From the NCBI GenBank assembly GCA_046582185.1, contig JAYGEX010000019.1, forward strand, positions 1 through 64,000: a stretch of 64,000 bases of DNA, read 5' to 3'. This DNA comes from GCA-002726655 sp046582185. GTDB lineage: Bacteria; Pseudomonadota; Gammaproteobacteria; Pseudomonadales; Azotimanducaceae. Positions 36,581 through 45,796 of the stretch are shown piece by piece. Within the stretch, counting starts at the first letter, position 1. Each line of letters opens with the position of its first letter. Both the position numbers and the translations under genes were made by a program. A model generated the notes under the pieces. That model saw nothing but the letters and a program-made list of their open reading frames with translations, had not been told where the DNA came from and did no database searches.

Positions 36581-37587
36581 TGAAGGTTGATACATCTATT
36601 AGTGTCAATATGACATCGGTTGCAGAGCAAGCCCGTCGATTCGAAGCATTGGGTTATGATGGTCTGAAAATTGCGGAGTTGCAACACGATCCGTTTCTAC
36701 CCATGGCCATTGCTGCCGAACATACCAGCAAGATAGAACTCATCACTTCAGTTGCCGTTGCCTTTGCTCGAAACCCAATGAGCATGGCAAACATTGCCCA
36801 CGACATTAATGCCTATAGTGAAGGGCGGTTTATTCTTGGCCTCGGCACCCAGGTTCAAGGTCATGTCACCAGGCGTTTCGGCATGCCCTGGTATAAAGCG
36901 CCGCGCCAGATGCGGGAATTTATCAATGCAATGCATGCCATTTATGATTGTTGGTATGACGGCGAAGCACTTGATTTCGAGGGCGAATATTATCGCCATA
37001 CATTGATGCCGAAGACATTTACGCCGAGCAATACAGAATCAGGGCGTCCCAAAATCTTCCTGTCGGCAACCGGCCCTTTGATGACCAAAGTCGCAGCTGA
37101 GACAACTGATGGCCTGATCATGCATCCCTTCTCTACAGAGCGATACATCAGAGAGGTGAATTTACCAGCCATTGAAGAAGGGTTGAAGAAAGTAGATTCA
37201 AGCCGAGAAGATTTTAATATAGATTTTGCTCCCATGATCGCGACGGGTAAAACAGAAGAAGATGTCCAGAATGCCACCCGCTATGTTCGCGGCAGGATTG
37301 CTTTTTATGGCTCTACACCCGGCTACCGTTCAGTGTTTGAACTTCATGGGTGGGGAGAGTTGCAAGGCGAACTCAATCGACTAATGAAGCAACATCGAAC
37401 AGAAGATATGGCCGGTCTCATCGATGATGAAATTTTGCATACATTTGCGGTGGTTGGTGAACCTGCGGAAGTGGTTGACGAGATGATTAAACGTTACGGG
37501 GATATCGTGGATAGAACTGCTTTTCACGTTCCATCTCTGGACGATGATGTTCTGGCGGAGATGTTGGCGACCCTGAGAGCCGCATAA
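36580..37587 (+). CDS. luciferase-like (LLM class) flavin-dependent oxidoreductase
   Basis: 335 residues, TIM barrel of the bacterial luciferase superfamily: N-terminal DTSISVN, EALGYDGLKIAE, TSVAVAFARNPM, RFILGLGTQV and VKGH-like VQGHVTRRFGMPW. This subgroup is often annotated as F420-dependent (TIGR03617-like), but gammaproteobacterial forms may use FMN. Its ATG overlaps the TGA of the Fe-S gene (TGATG), so they are co-translated. It may belong functionally to the rubrerythrin/Fe-S unit, or be an accidental neighbour. Confidence 0.82.
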   Translation: MKVDTSISVNMTSVAEQARRFEALGYDGLKIAELQHDPFLPMAIAAEHTSKIELITSVAVAFARNPMSMANIAHDINAYSEGRFILGLGTQVQGHVTRRFGMPWYKAPRQMREFINAMHAIYDCWYDGEALDFEGEYYRHTLMPKTFTPSNTESGRPKIFLSATGPLMTKVAAETTDGLIMHPFSTERYIREVNLPAIEEGLKKVDSSREDFNIDFAPMIATGKTEEDVQNATRYVRGRIAFYGSTPGYRSVFELHGWGELQGELNRLMKQHRTEDMAGLIDDEILHTFAVVGEPAEVVDEMIKRYGDIVDRTAFHVPSLDDDVLAEMLATLRAA

Positions 37588-37669
37588 GGCCAGCTAAGGC
37601 GTCATGATCCAGAATCAAGGCTGATCTAGTTCCTGCTTCGCGGCGGACTTCAGTTTCGATAGAGCAGAG

Positions 37670-38293
37670 CTAACCCGCGGCAGGCTGAAATTGTTTCCAG
37701 GTATTAACAATTTTGCAGAATATCTCAGCGGTTTTATCGCAATCGTAACGTGCGGAATGGGCCTCATCGGCATTAAAATCTATATCGGCTGCAGCGCAGG
37801 CTCTTGCCAGTACGGTTTGTCCATAGGCGAGACCGCCCAGGCTGACCGTGTCGAAAGTAGAAAATGGGTGAAATGGGTTCCGTTTGATATTACATCGAGC
37901 CGCTGCGGCATTAACAAAGCTGTGATCAAAGGTCGCGTTATGGGCGACCATGATTGCCCGGTTGCAGCCGGTTCTCTTAATTTCGGTGCGGATGGCTTTG
38001 AAAATCCCGGCGACTGCTTCTATTTCCTGAACAGCCATCCTTAGTGGGTTATACGGATCGATACCAGTAAATTCGAGTGAGGCCTGCTCAATATTTGCGC
38101 CTGGAAAGGGGTCAACATTGTGGAAGTATCTTTTGCCTGGTACCAGCAGGCCATCGTCGTCCATCGTTATGATGACGGCAGCGAACTCCAGGAGGGCGTC
38201 GGTCTTGCTATTGAACCCTGCGGTTTCAACATCTACAACGACGGGCAGGTAGCCACGGAATCGATGGGCAATCGGTAGTTTATCTTCGTTCAA
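37670..38293 (-). CDS. rnt: ribonuclease T
   Basis: 207 residues, DEDDh exonuclease: VDVETAG (D21, E23), VAHNATFDHSF and HSARYDCD, with the SLGGLAYGQ stretch typical of RNase T. It trims 3' ends of tRNA and small stable RNAs. Its ATG overlaps the pyrC stop (ATGA), so the two are co-expressed; pyrC-rnt is a common gammaproteobacterial pair. Confidence 0.93.
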   Translation of the reverse strand: MNEDKLPIAHRFRGYLPVVVDVETAGFNSKTDALLEFAAVIITMDDDGLLVPGKRYFHNVDPFPGANIEQASLEFTGIDPYNPLRMAVQEIEAVAGIFKAIRTEIKRTGCNRAIMVAHNATFDHSFVNAAAARCNIKRNPFHPFSTFDTVSLGGLAYGQTVLARACAAADIDFNADEAHSARYDCDKTAEIFCKIVNTWKQFQPAAG

Positions 38294-39333
38294 ATTGAGT
38301 CCTTAACGGTCCAGTGGACCTTGTCTTCGGTTCGAATGGGAATGAGATCATCTTGCCCGAAGGAAAGCGATGCTGGGACGTCCCAGGGTTCAGCGACAAG
38401 CGTAACGGTATCGGCATTTCTGTCCAACCCGTAGAAATCCGGCCCGTTGTGACTTGCAAAAGACTCCAACTGTTCCAGTTTGCCAGCGTCGTCAAATACT
38501 TCTGCGTAGAGTTCTATAGCGGCATGGGCTGTATAACAGCCAGCGGCACAACCGCAGGCATTCTCTTTTGCACTTCGGGGATGGGGCGCTGAATCTGTCC
38601 CCAGGAAAAATTTCGCATTACCTGAAGTAGCTGCCTGGATAAGTGATTGCTGATGAATGTTTCGTTTCAATACAGGCAAACAGTAATACACTGGCCTTAT
38701 TCCACCTGCAAGGAGATCGTTTCTGTTGTAAAGAAGATGGTGTACAGTAATAGTTGAAGCGACATATTTTGATGATTGCTGGACGAATTCCACTGCCTGC
38801 CTGGTGGTAATATGTTCAAAGATTACCTTCAGGTTCGGAAATGTATCGACGATTGGCCGAAGTTGTTCATCGATAAATCGCGCCTCACGATCGAAAATAT
38901 CCACATCTGTATCTGTTACTTCGCCGTGTACCGCCAGGACCATGTCTTGCCTTTCCATGGCAGCAAAGGTTGGGAAGAGCTGCTCAATTGCCTTCACACC
39001 GGCGCTTGAGTTGGTGGTCGCCCCGGCAGGATAGAGTTTAAACGCCTTTACGAAACCGGATTGGCTTGCTTCAGATACTATGCCTTCACCTGTTTGGTCG
39101 GTGAGATACAAGGTCATCAAGGGCTGAAATTTGGATCCGGATGGCACCAGAGCCAGAATTCGATCTCTGTATTGCCGAGCCTGTTCAACCTGGGTAATTG
39201 GTGGCACAAGATTGGGCATAATGATGGCCCGTCCAAAATATCGGCTGATGTCTCGCACGGTGTCAGGCAGGTAGTCTCCATCCCGTAGGTGAACATGCCA
39301 ATCATCAGGACGGGTAATTGTAATGGAGCGCAT
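38290..39333 (-). CDS. pyrC: dihydroorotase
   Basis: 347 residues, class II type. Zinc ligands H13 and H15 in DDWHVHLRDGD; carboxylated Lys in FVKAFKLYPAG; later His ligands in VHGEVTD and FEHITT; the catalytic Asp in FLGTDSAPH. Makes dihydroorotate for pyrimidine synthesis. Precedes rnt with a 4-base overlap. Two tandem repeat arrays fill the space between it and argG. Confidence 0.95.
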   Translation of the reverse strand: MRSITITRPDDWHVHLRDGDYLPDTVRDISRYFGRAIIMPNLVPPITQVEQARQYRDRILALVPSGSKFQPLMTLYLTDQTGEGIVSEASQSGFVKAFKLYPAGATTNSSAGVKAIEQLFPTFAAMERQDMVLAVHGEVTDTDVDIFDREARFIDEQLRPIVDTFPNLKVIFEHITTRQAVEFVQQSSKYVASTITVHHLLYNRNDLLAGGIRPVYYCLPVLKRNIHQQSLIQAATSGNAKFFLGTDSAPHPRSAKENACGCAAGCYTAHAAIELYAEVFDDAGKLEQLESFASHNGPDFYGLDRNADTVTLVAEPWDVPASLSFGQDDLIPIRTEDKVHWTVKDSI

Positions 39334-39376
39334 GAAATAAATTATACATCATCAAAGGACGGATTTGGTTCTTCGA

Positions 39377-39490
39377 ATGCCTATAGTGAGATACAAAGTA
39401 TGCCCATAGCGAGATATAGATATGCCCAAAGCGAGATATAGATATGCCCATAGCCAGATTAAAAGTAGCATCTATAGCGGGATATAAAAT
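39377..39490. repeat. tandem array of five 22-24 bp units
   Basis: Units start with ATGCCCATAGCGAGATAT or close variants, five in a row (39377, 39400, 39422, 39444, and a degenerate fifth from 39467). The second and third differ by one base; the outer ones are more diverged. It lies just upstream of pyrC and is the most regular array of the window. No spacers, so not CRISPR. Confidence 0.85.
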
Positions 39491-39539
39491 AGGAAGTAGT
39501 TCAATCTGGTCTGTCCATGGGCAAAGATGTAATATAGCG

Positions 39540-39592
39540 CCCTTTATTTTTACCCTCTATTTCTCACCCTTTATTTCTAGTACTTTATTTTA
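39540..39592. repeat. 13-14 bp tandem array upstream of argG
   Basis: Four units of the form CCCTTTATTTTTA (39540), CCCTCTATTTCTCA (39553), CCCTTTATTTCTA (39567), GTACTTTATTTTA (39580). It ends about 20 bases before the argG ATG, so the array lies inside the leader or promoter region. Confidence 0.75.
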
Positions 39593-39613
39593 AGTGCTTG
39601 GGGAACGTAACTA

Positions 39614-40837
39614 ATGAGTGAATACAACAAAGTTGTACTGGCATATTCCGGCGGTTTGGATACTTCGGTCATCCTGCGATGGCTGCAAGAGACCTATGAT
39701 TGTGAAGTGGTTACCTATACCGCAGACCTCGGTCAAGGCGAAGAGCTTGAGCCTGCACGCGAGAAGGCGCTTAGCATGGGCGTCAAGGAAATTTATATTG
39801 ATGACGTTCGTGAAGAATTTGTCAGGGACTTCGTATTTCCAATGTTCAGATGTAACACCATCTACGAAGGTGAATATCTTCTGGGTACGAGTATCGCACG
39901 ACCACTCATCGCAAAGCGACTGATCGAGGTTGCAAACGAAACTAATTCCTCTGCTATTGCTCATGGGGCAACTGGCAAGGGTAATGACCAGGTGCGATTC
40001 GAACTTGGCGCCTATGCGCTGAAACCTGATGTGCATGTGATTGCACCCTGGCGTGAGTGGGATCTAAATTCCAGAGAGTCGCTGATGAAATTCTGCGAGA
40101 CACACCAGATCAAGGTTGACCAGAAGCACCAGGGCGAAAAATCACCTTATTCCATGGATGCAAATTTGCTTCACATCTCCTACGAGGGCGGAATTCTGGA
40201 AGATCCAAACGTAGAACCTGAAGAATCGATGTGGCTCTGGTCCGTATCCCCGGAAGCGGCACCGGATAAGCCAACCTATATCGATCTGGCATATGTTAAT
40301 GGCGATGTAGTCTCTGTTGATGGCGTGCCAATGTCGCCAGCTGAGACCTTGGCGCACCTTAATAAGGTCGGCGGCGAGAACGGAATCGGCCGACTTGATA
40401 TCGTTGAGAACAGATATGTTGGCATGAAAGCGAGGGGTTGCTATGAAACGCCGGGCGGGTCCATATTATTGAAGGGGCATCGGGCTATCGAGTCCATTAC
40501 TCTCGACCGTGAGTTGGCTCACTTGAAGGATGAGATGATGCCTAGATATGCCACGCTCATTTACAATGGCTATTGGTGGTCACCCGAGCGTAAGGCTTTG
40601 CAGGCGCTGATCGATACGTCCCAACAATACGTAAATGGCACCGTACGTCTAAAGTTGTACAAAGGAAATATAATGGTCGTGGGGAGAGAATCGTTGCACG
40701 ACAGCCTTTATGACAGTGCCGTTGTTACTTTTGAAGATGATGCTGGCGCTTATGATCAAAAGGATGCGGCTGGTTTTATCAAGCTGAATGCATTGCGCTT
40801 GAAGATGGCCAGTAAGCGAGGTCGAAAACTGTCCTAA
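39614..40837 (+). CDS. argG: argininosuccinate synthase
   Basis: 407 residues. P-loop-like AYSGGLDTS (10-18), then AHGATGKGNDQVRFE, EKSPYSMDANLLHISYEGG and the C-terminal GNIMVVGRESLHDSLYD. Joins citrulline and aspartate with ATP in arginine synthesis. Good ribosome site (GGGGAA). It belongs with the nearby argD functionally, though 7 kb apart on the opposite strand. Confidence 0.97.
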   Translation: MSEYNKVVLAYSGGLDTSVILRWLQETYDCEVVTYTADLGQGEELEPAREKALSMGVKEIYIDDVREEFVRDFVFPMFRCNTIYEGEYLLGTSIARPLIAKRLIEVANETNSSAIAHGATGKGNDQVRFELGAYALKPDVHVIAPWREWDLNSRESLMKFCETHQIKVDQKHQGEKSPYSMDANLLHISYEGGILEDPNVEPEESMWLWSVSPEAAPDKPTYIDLAYVNGDVVSVDGVPMSPAETLAHLNKVGGENGIGRLDIVENRYVGMKARGCYETPGGSILLKGHRAIESITLDRELAHLKDEMMPRYATLIYNGYWWSPERKALQALIDTSQQYVNGTVRLKLYKGNIMVVGRESLHDSLYDSAVVTFEDDAGAYDQKDAAGFIKLNALRLKMASKRGRKLS

Positions 40838-40975
40838 TCAGATTCTCCGCTAACTACCTCGAATCGGGCAGCGAAGCTGAAAAGGGCGGTCACTAACTAT
40901 CTCTATTGCCGGAGCGGTCACGGCTAAAAGAATTTCACCAGCTCAAAATGGAGTAATCGGATTTAATTCCGCTAC

Positions 40976-41076
40976 GAATAGAGGTTTGTCTTTATCTGGA
41001 ATCGTAGCGCACATCCGTGTGCACTCAAGATTTGCATCCATGCAAAACACGTCCTGATAAAGACAAACCTCTATTC
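40976..41076. repeat. nested palindromic element with 21-bp perfect arms
   Basis: The 21 bases at 40976-40996 (starting GAATAGAGGTTTG) are the exact reverse complement of 41056-41076. Between them are two smaller perfect hairpins: GCACA-TCCG-TGTGC (41009-41022) and TTTGCA-TCCA-TGCAAA (41031-41046), with similar TCCR loops. The whole unit would fold as a long stem topped by two stem-loops. It lies in the 317-base argG-DUF1993 spacer. It resembles a small mobile palindrome (MITE or REP-like); no ORF is inside. Confidence 0.85.
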
Positions 41077-41154
41077 TTCGCTGACCTTGCCTGATCGTTG
41101 TGCACTGACAATAATGGACTTTCGCGAGGGCAGTTGTGCAGCGAAGAGGAAGAA

Positions 41155-41655
41155 TTAAGGGCTACCTAGAAAATCCATCTTGCCAACTTCGACGCCGTTA
41201 TGGCGCAGGATGTTGTATGCCGTAGTCGCATGGAAATACAAATTAGGGATGCCGAAGCCCATAGTAAATGTGGTTGCATCAAGATCTAAACCGTTTTCCC
41301 CCATCGGCAGTGTAATGATCCTGTCTTGTACTCCCTCAAAATTTGAAGAATCAAAATTTTCAATAAATTCGATTGTCGATTTTATTCGCGCCTGCAATTC
41401 CTCGAATGTTTCTTCTGTATCTTCTGCTGTGGAAGCTTCCTGGGCGCCGAGTTCACAGAGTATTCGCCTTGTAGTATCCGTAACCATTTGTACCTGGCGT
41501 TTAAGGGGATGCATGTCGGCTGACAATCGAGCATTAACAAGAACGGACGGATCAATGCCCTTTGCTTCAGCGTAGGCTGCGCCTTTCTCAAGTATTCCAC
41601 TGAGTGCCTTAAGCGTTCGGATAAATGTTGGGATGGTGATGCTTTCGATATTCAT
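41155..41655 (-). CDS. DUF1993 domain protein
   Basis: 166 residues: a helical protein with LKALSGILEKGAAYAEAKG and HPLKRQVQMVTD motifs, and the ending FHATTAYNILRHNGVEVGKMDFLG. This is the DUF1993 pattern, of unknown function; the fold is predicted to be DinB-like four-helix. No signal peptide. It is a single gene between the palindromic element and the divergent SDR gene. Confidence 0.85.
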   Translation of the reverse strand: MNIESITIPTFIRTLKALSGILEKGAAYAEAKGIDPSVLVNARLSADMHPLKRQVQMVTDTTRRILCELGAQEASTAEDTEETFEELQARIKSTIEFIENFDSSNFEGVQDRIITLPMGENGLDLDATTFTMGFGIPNLYFHATTAYNILRHNGVEVGKMDFLGSP

Positions 41656-41831
41656 ACTTGCGGATTCTCTGATAAGTTTGTATCACTAACATTGGGTCAT
41701 TCGACTGATTTATCAATACAGTTTTAATCGAATGGTTTCAATATTTGCTGTATCTTTAACTTAGATCAGAAATTTTTGTTAGAAATTCATATTAGTTCGA
41801 TACATTCATGAAACCGGAGTCGCACTGCGCT

Positions 41832-42596
41832 ATGTCAAATCTAGAATCAAAGGTCGCTCTTATTACAGGTGCTGGTAGTGGCATTGGCAGAGAAAGTGCA
41901 ATCAGGATGTCGACCGATGGGGCAGCTATTATGTGCGCCGACCTGGATATTGCCAGCGCAACCAATACTGCGAATGTAATCAATCAACAAGGCGGGAGAG
42001 CCGAAGCTCTGGAGTTGGACGTGAGTGTTGAGGCATCGTTCAAAGCTGCAATTCAGGACACTGCTTCCAAATTTGGCGGCCTTCAAATTATCTTTAATAA
42101 CGCTGGCATCGGCGGTGGTGGTGCTGGTTGGGATAAAACAATAGCCATTAACCTCTCCGGTGTTTATTACGGCTTGTTTCATGGCGCAACATTTTTGGCG
42201 GATCATGGCGGCGGTTGCATTATCAATACCACTTCCGTTGCGGGGCTGGTGGGTTTAACCGGCCCGCATATGGACAATGCCGAGATCCAGGAAGGCGCAG
42301 GTGCTTATGTTGCTTCAAAACATGGCGTTGCTGGCTTAACCAAACAATATGCAGTGACCTTCGCCCGCAGGGGTGTCCGCGTTAATGCCATTGCACCAGG
42401 CTACATCGAAACGCCAATGACTGCCGGTGCAAGGGAAGTTCCCGGCGCAGTGCAATACCTTGAATCACTACACCCCATCGGGCGCCTTGGGCAGCCGCAG
42501 GAAATTGCAGCTGCAGCCTCTTTCCTGGCCAGCGATGATGCGAGTTTTATTACTGGTGTCATTCTACCAGTAGACGGCGGATATACCGCGCGTTAA
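41832..42596 (+). CDS. short-chain dehydrogenase/reductase
   Basis: 254 residues from ATG 41832 (an in-frame ATG at 41808 has no ribosome site). Complete classical SDR: TGAGSGIG cofactor motif (12-19), NNAGIGG, a Ser in TTSVAGLVG and the YVASKHG catalytic Tyr-Lys. Unlike the SDR at 13765, all catalytic residues are kept. Alone on its strand; substrate not deducible. Confidence 0.88.
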   Translation: MSNLESKVALITGAGSGIGRESAIRMSTDGAAIMCADLDIASATNTANVINQQGGRAEALELDVSVEASFKAAIQDTASKFGGLQIIFNNAGIGGGGAGWDKTIAINLSGVYYGLFHGATFLADHGGGCIINTTSVAGLVGLTGPHMDNAEIQEGAGAYVASKHGVAGLTKQYAVTFARRGVRVNAIAPGYIETPMTAGAREVPGAVQYLESLHPIGRLGQPQEIAAAASFLASDDASFITGVILPVDGGYTAR

Positions 42597-42613
42597 AAAT
42601 CGAGTGCAAATAA

Positions 42614-42639
42614 TTTCTGTAAATAGTTTCTGTAAATAA
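42614..42639. repeat. 13-bp tandem duplication upstream of tex
   Basis: TTTCTGTAAATAG is followed directly by TTTCTGTAAATAA between the SDR stop and the tex start. Confidence 0.7.
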
Positions 42640-42726
42640 AAGGAAATCCTGATCTTAATTAGGTAGAGATCATGCGTTCATCTGCGCATAATGCGCAACT
42701 TCAAATTAACACCGAATTCCAGTTTT

Positions 42727-45120
42727 ATGATCGATATTTCAACCCGAATAGCAGAAGAATTAAACGTTAGAAAACAACAGGTGGAGGCTGCAATAGGATT
42801 GTTGGATGAAGGTTCGACGGTGCCATTTATCTCTCGCTATCGAAAAGAAGTGACTGGTGCCCTGGATGATACGCAGCTGCGTATGCTTGAAGAGAGATTG
42901 ACTTACTTGCGAGAGCTGGAAGATCGTCGCCAGGCAGTGTTGTCCAGCATTGAAGAACAGGGAAAGCTAAGCAACGAATTGAAGGCTGCGATCAATGCAG
43001 CAGATACGAAGACACGCCTGGAAGATCTCTATCTTCCTTACAAGCAGAAGCGAAGAACCAAAGGACAGATTGCCATTGAGGCTGGCATCGAACCACTGGC
43101 AGATAAGCTGTTTACTGATCCAACGCTCAAGCCTGAAGCCGAAGCGGAAAATTACATCAACAATGAAGAGGGCTTCAAAGAAGCATTTGTTGACGTTAAA
43201 GGTGTTCTTGACGGTGCAAAGTTTATTCTGATGGAAAGATTTGCCGAGGACGCAGACCTGATTGATATCCTGCGCAGGTTTCTCAATGAACATGCCCTGC
43301 TGATATCCAATGTTGTATCCGGCAAGGAACAGGAAGCGGCAAAGTATCGTGATTACTTTGATAACAGCGATTTTGTTTCCAGGGTTCCATCCCATCGAGC
43401 GTTGGCGATGTTCAGGGGGCGCAAAGAGACCTTTCTTCAACTGAAGGTAGATGTAGAGTACGACGAAACCCTGAATCATCCGTGCGTAGGTATGATTGCT
43501 GGCCATATAGGCATTGAAGACCTGGGGCGAGCTGCCGATTCGTGGTTGGCCGGAGTTGTCCTTTGGACGTGGCGCATCAAATTGCATTTGCATCTGGAAA
43601 CGGAACTGATGTCTGACCTGCGCGCCCGCGCAGAGGATGGCGCGATCGAAGTATTTGCCAACAACCTAAAAGATCTATTGTTGGCAGCTCCTGCGGGTCA
43701 AAGAGCGACCATCGGTCTGGACCCTGGATTGAGAACCGGCGTGAAGATTGCGGTCATTGACAGCACCGGACAGTATATCGATAACGCCACCATCTATCCC
43801 CATGCACCAAAGAGAAAGTGGGATGAGGCGATAGCGGCGTTAGCGCTGCTTGCAAAGAAACACAAGGCTGAACTGCTGGCTGTTGGTAATGGCACCGCTT
43901 CCCGCGAGACCGATAAATTATGTGCAGACCTTATAAAATTGCACCCTGAGCTTAAGCTTCAGAAAATCATGGTGAGTGAGGCGGGGGCATCAGTTTACTC
44001 TGCTTCGGAAGTTGCTGCCAAAGAATTTCCTGATCTGGATGTAACCATTCGCGGTGCTGTTTCCATCGCCCGGCGATTGCAAGACCCCTTAGCGGAGTTG
44101 GTGAAGATAGAACCAAAGTCTATCGGAGTTGGGCAATACCAACACGATGTGAGCCAATTTCAATTGGCACGGAACCTGAATTCGGTCATAGAGGACTGCG
44201 TGAATGCAGTAGGCGTTGAGGTTAATACTGCATCGTCTGCACTACTGCGCCGGGTGGCAGGGCTAAACCAGACCATAGCTGACAATATAGTCGATTACCG
44301 AAATCAGAATGGCCGCTTCAATAACAGAGAGGAGCTGAAGCGTGTTCCTCGCCTGGGCGACAAGACCTTTGAGCAAGCCGCCGGGTTCCTGCGCATACAT
44401 GGCGGTGATAACCCCCTGGATGCGTCTGCTGTGCATCCCGAAACATATTCCATCGTAGAGCGTATCTCGAAGAAAACAGAAATTGGCGTTCAACAACTTG
44501 TTGGTAGCAGAGACCTAAAGCAGTTGGATGCGAAAGAATTCATTGACGAAAAGTTTGGCTTGTTAACGATCACCGACATTATCACTGAGTTAGAGAAACC
44601 GGGCCGCGACCCTCGACCGGAATTTAAGACTGCGCAGTTACTTGATGGCGTGGAGAAGATGTCCGACCTCCGGGAAGGAATGGTCCTCGAGGGAACGGTA
44701 ACAAATGTGACCAACTTTGGAGCATTCGTTGACATTGGCGTACATCAGGATGGGCTGGTACATATCTCTGCGCTGGCCCACAAATTTGTCAAAGACCCTC
44801 GTGAAATTGTAAAAGCCGGCGATATCGTTCGCACCAAGGTGATGGACGTAGATGTGGATAGAAAGCGTATCGCGTTAACCATGCGTCTCGATGATGAGCT
44901 GCTTGAGGAGAATGGCGATCGCCCTCGGGCAAATACTGGTGATCGATCTGGTGAAAACAGCAAGCGTGAGAATAAACATCGAGACAACAGAGGCAGGAGG
45001 CCCTCTGAGACTGGATCCGCAAAGAACAGATCAAAAAATAGAAGCTCCGGGCCTATGCAAAATAATGCGTTCGCAGATGCGCTGGCCAAAGCTCAGGAGA
45101 AGGCTGACCGGAAAAAATAG
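42727..45120 (+). CDS. tex: Tex family RNA-binding transcription accessory protein
   Basis: 797 residues from ATG 42727, where Tex homologues begin (IDISTRIAEELNV); a 12-codon extension to 42691 is less likely. Tex N-domain (ISRYRKEVTGALDD), an YqgF-like central domain (IGLDPGLRTGVKIAVID), helix-hairpin-helix repeats (VGVEVNTAS...RVPRLGDKTFEQAAGFLRI) and an S1 RNA-binding domain (GMVLEGTVTNVTNFGAFVDIGV) are visible. The C-terminal 80 residues are a basic, low-complexity tail (Arg/Asn/Ser-rich), which is longer than in short homologues. Acts on nucleic acids in the cytoplasm. Confidence 0.95.
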   Translation: MIDISTRIAEELNVRKQQVEAAIGLLDEGSTVPFISRYRKEVTGALDDTQLRMLEERLTYLRELEDRRQAVLSSIEEQGKLSNELKAAINAADTKTRLEDLYLPYKQKRRTKGQIAIEAGIEPLADKLFTDPTLKPEAEAENYINNEEGFKEAFVDVKGVLDGAKFILMERFAEDADLIDILRRFLNEHALLISNVVSGKEQEAAKYRDYFDNSDFVSRVPSHRALAMFRGRKETFLQLKVDVEYDETLNHPCVGMIAGHIGIEDLGRAADSWLAGVVLWTWRIKLHLHLETELMSDLRARAEDGAIEVFANNLKDLLLAAPAGQRATIGLDPGLRTGVKIAVIDSTGQYIDNATIYPHAPKRKWDEAIAALALLAKKHKAELLAVGNGTASRETDKLCADLIKLHPELKLQKIMVSEAGASVYSASEVAAKEFPDLDVTIRGAVSIARRLQDPLAELVKIEPKSIGVGQYQHDVSQFQLARNLNSVIEDCVNAVGVEVNTASSALLRRVAGLNQTIADNIVDYRNQNGRFNNREELKRVPRLGDKTFEQAAGFLRIHGGDNPLDASAVHPETYSIVERISKKTEIGVQQLVGSRDLKQLDAKEFIDEKFGLLTITDIITELEKPGRDPRPEFKTAQLLDGVEKMSDLREGMVLEGTVTNVTNFGAFVDIGVHQDGLVHISALAHKFVKDPREIVKAGDIVRTKVMDVDVDRKRIALTMRLDDELLEENGDRPRANTGDRSGENSKRENKHRDNRGRRPSETGSAKNRSKNRSSGPMQNNAFADALAKAQEKADRKK

Positions 45121-45151
45121 TGCCTAGTGTGAGCTGCCCTAGCCTTCCAAG

Positions 45152-45796
45152 TCAGTCTTCCAGATCTTGTTTTTTAGATTTATATTCACACTCATCATAG
45201 ACAACACAAGCACCACATTTCGGGCTGCGAGCTGTGCAAACATAGCGGCCGTGGAGTATCAGCCAGTGATGTGCATCGCGTATAAATTCATCGGGGATGA
45301 CCTTGATCAGCTTTTTTTCAACCTGGAGAACATTTTTACCCGGCGCGAATTTTGTCCGGTTAGATATGCGAAAGATATGAGTATCTACAGCCATGGTCGG
45401 TTCACCGAAGGCGGTGTTCAAAACTACATTGGCAGTTTTCCTGCCGACCCCGGGCAGCGCTTCCAGTTCCGTTCGTGTTCCTGGTACGACTGAATTATGT
45501 TCTTCGTATAGTATCTTGCAGGTTTTAATGATGTTGCTTGCCTTTGTATTATAGAGGCCGATGGTCTTGATATAGGACTTCAACTTTTTCTCACCGAGCC
45601 TTGAAATTGCCTCGGGTGTATTGGCAACGGGATAGAGTTTTGCTGTGGCTTTGTTTACACCGACGTCTGTTGCCTGTGCGGATAAGATCACTGCAATTAA
45701 CAATTCAAATGTGGAGTCATAGTTCAACTCTGTAGTGGGTGTCGGATTTTCTTCTCTCAGCTTTGTGAGAAATTGAATTCGTTTTTCGCGATTCAT
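45152..45796 (-). CDS. nth: endonuclease III
   Basis: 214 residues. HhH motif LPGVGRKTANVVL with the catalytic Lys, the Asp in VDTHIFRISNR, and the 4Fe-4S loop C-x6-C-x2-C-x5-C near the end (CTARSPKCGACVVYDEC). Excises oxidised pyrimidines and cuts AP sites. Its start overlaps the rnfE stop by four bases, as in E. coli rsxE-nth, so it is part of the Rnf operon. Confidence 0.97.
   Translation of the reverse strand: MNREKRIQFLTKLREENPTPTTELNYDSTFELLIAVILSAQATDVGVNKATAKLYPVANTPEAISRLGEKKLKSYIKTIGLYNTKASNIIKTCKILYEEHNSVVPGTRTELEALPGVGRKTANVVLNTAFGEPTMAVDTHIFRISNRTKFAPGKNVLQVEKKLIKVIPDEFIRDAHHWLILHGRYVCTARSPKCGACVVYDECEYKSKKQDLED

Noticed and set aside
39377..39490. Possible CRISPR array
   Set aside because: The units follow each other with no unique spacers, and no cas genes are present.
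42967..43593. 208-residue open frame opposite tex
   Set aside because: It lies wholly inside tex on the other strand and has no family features; long shadows are expected there.
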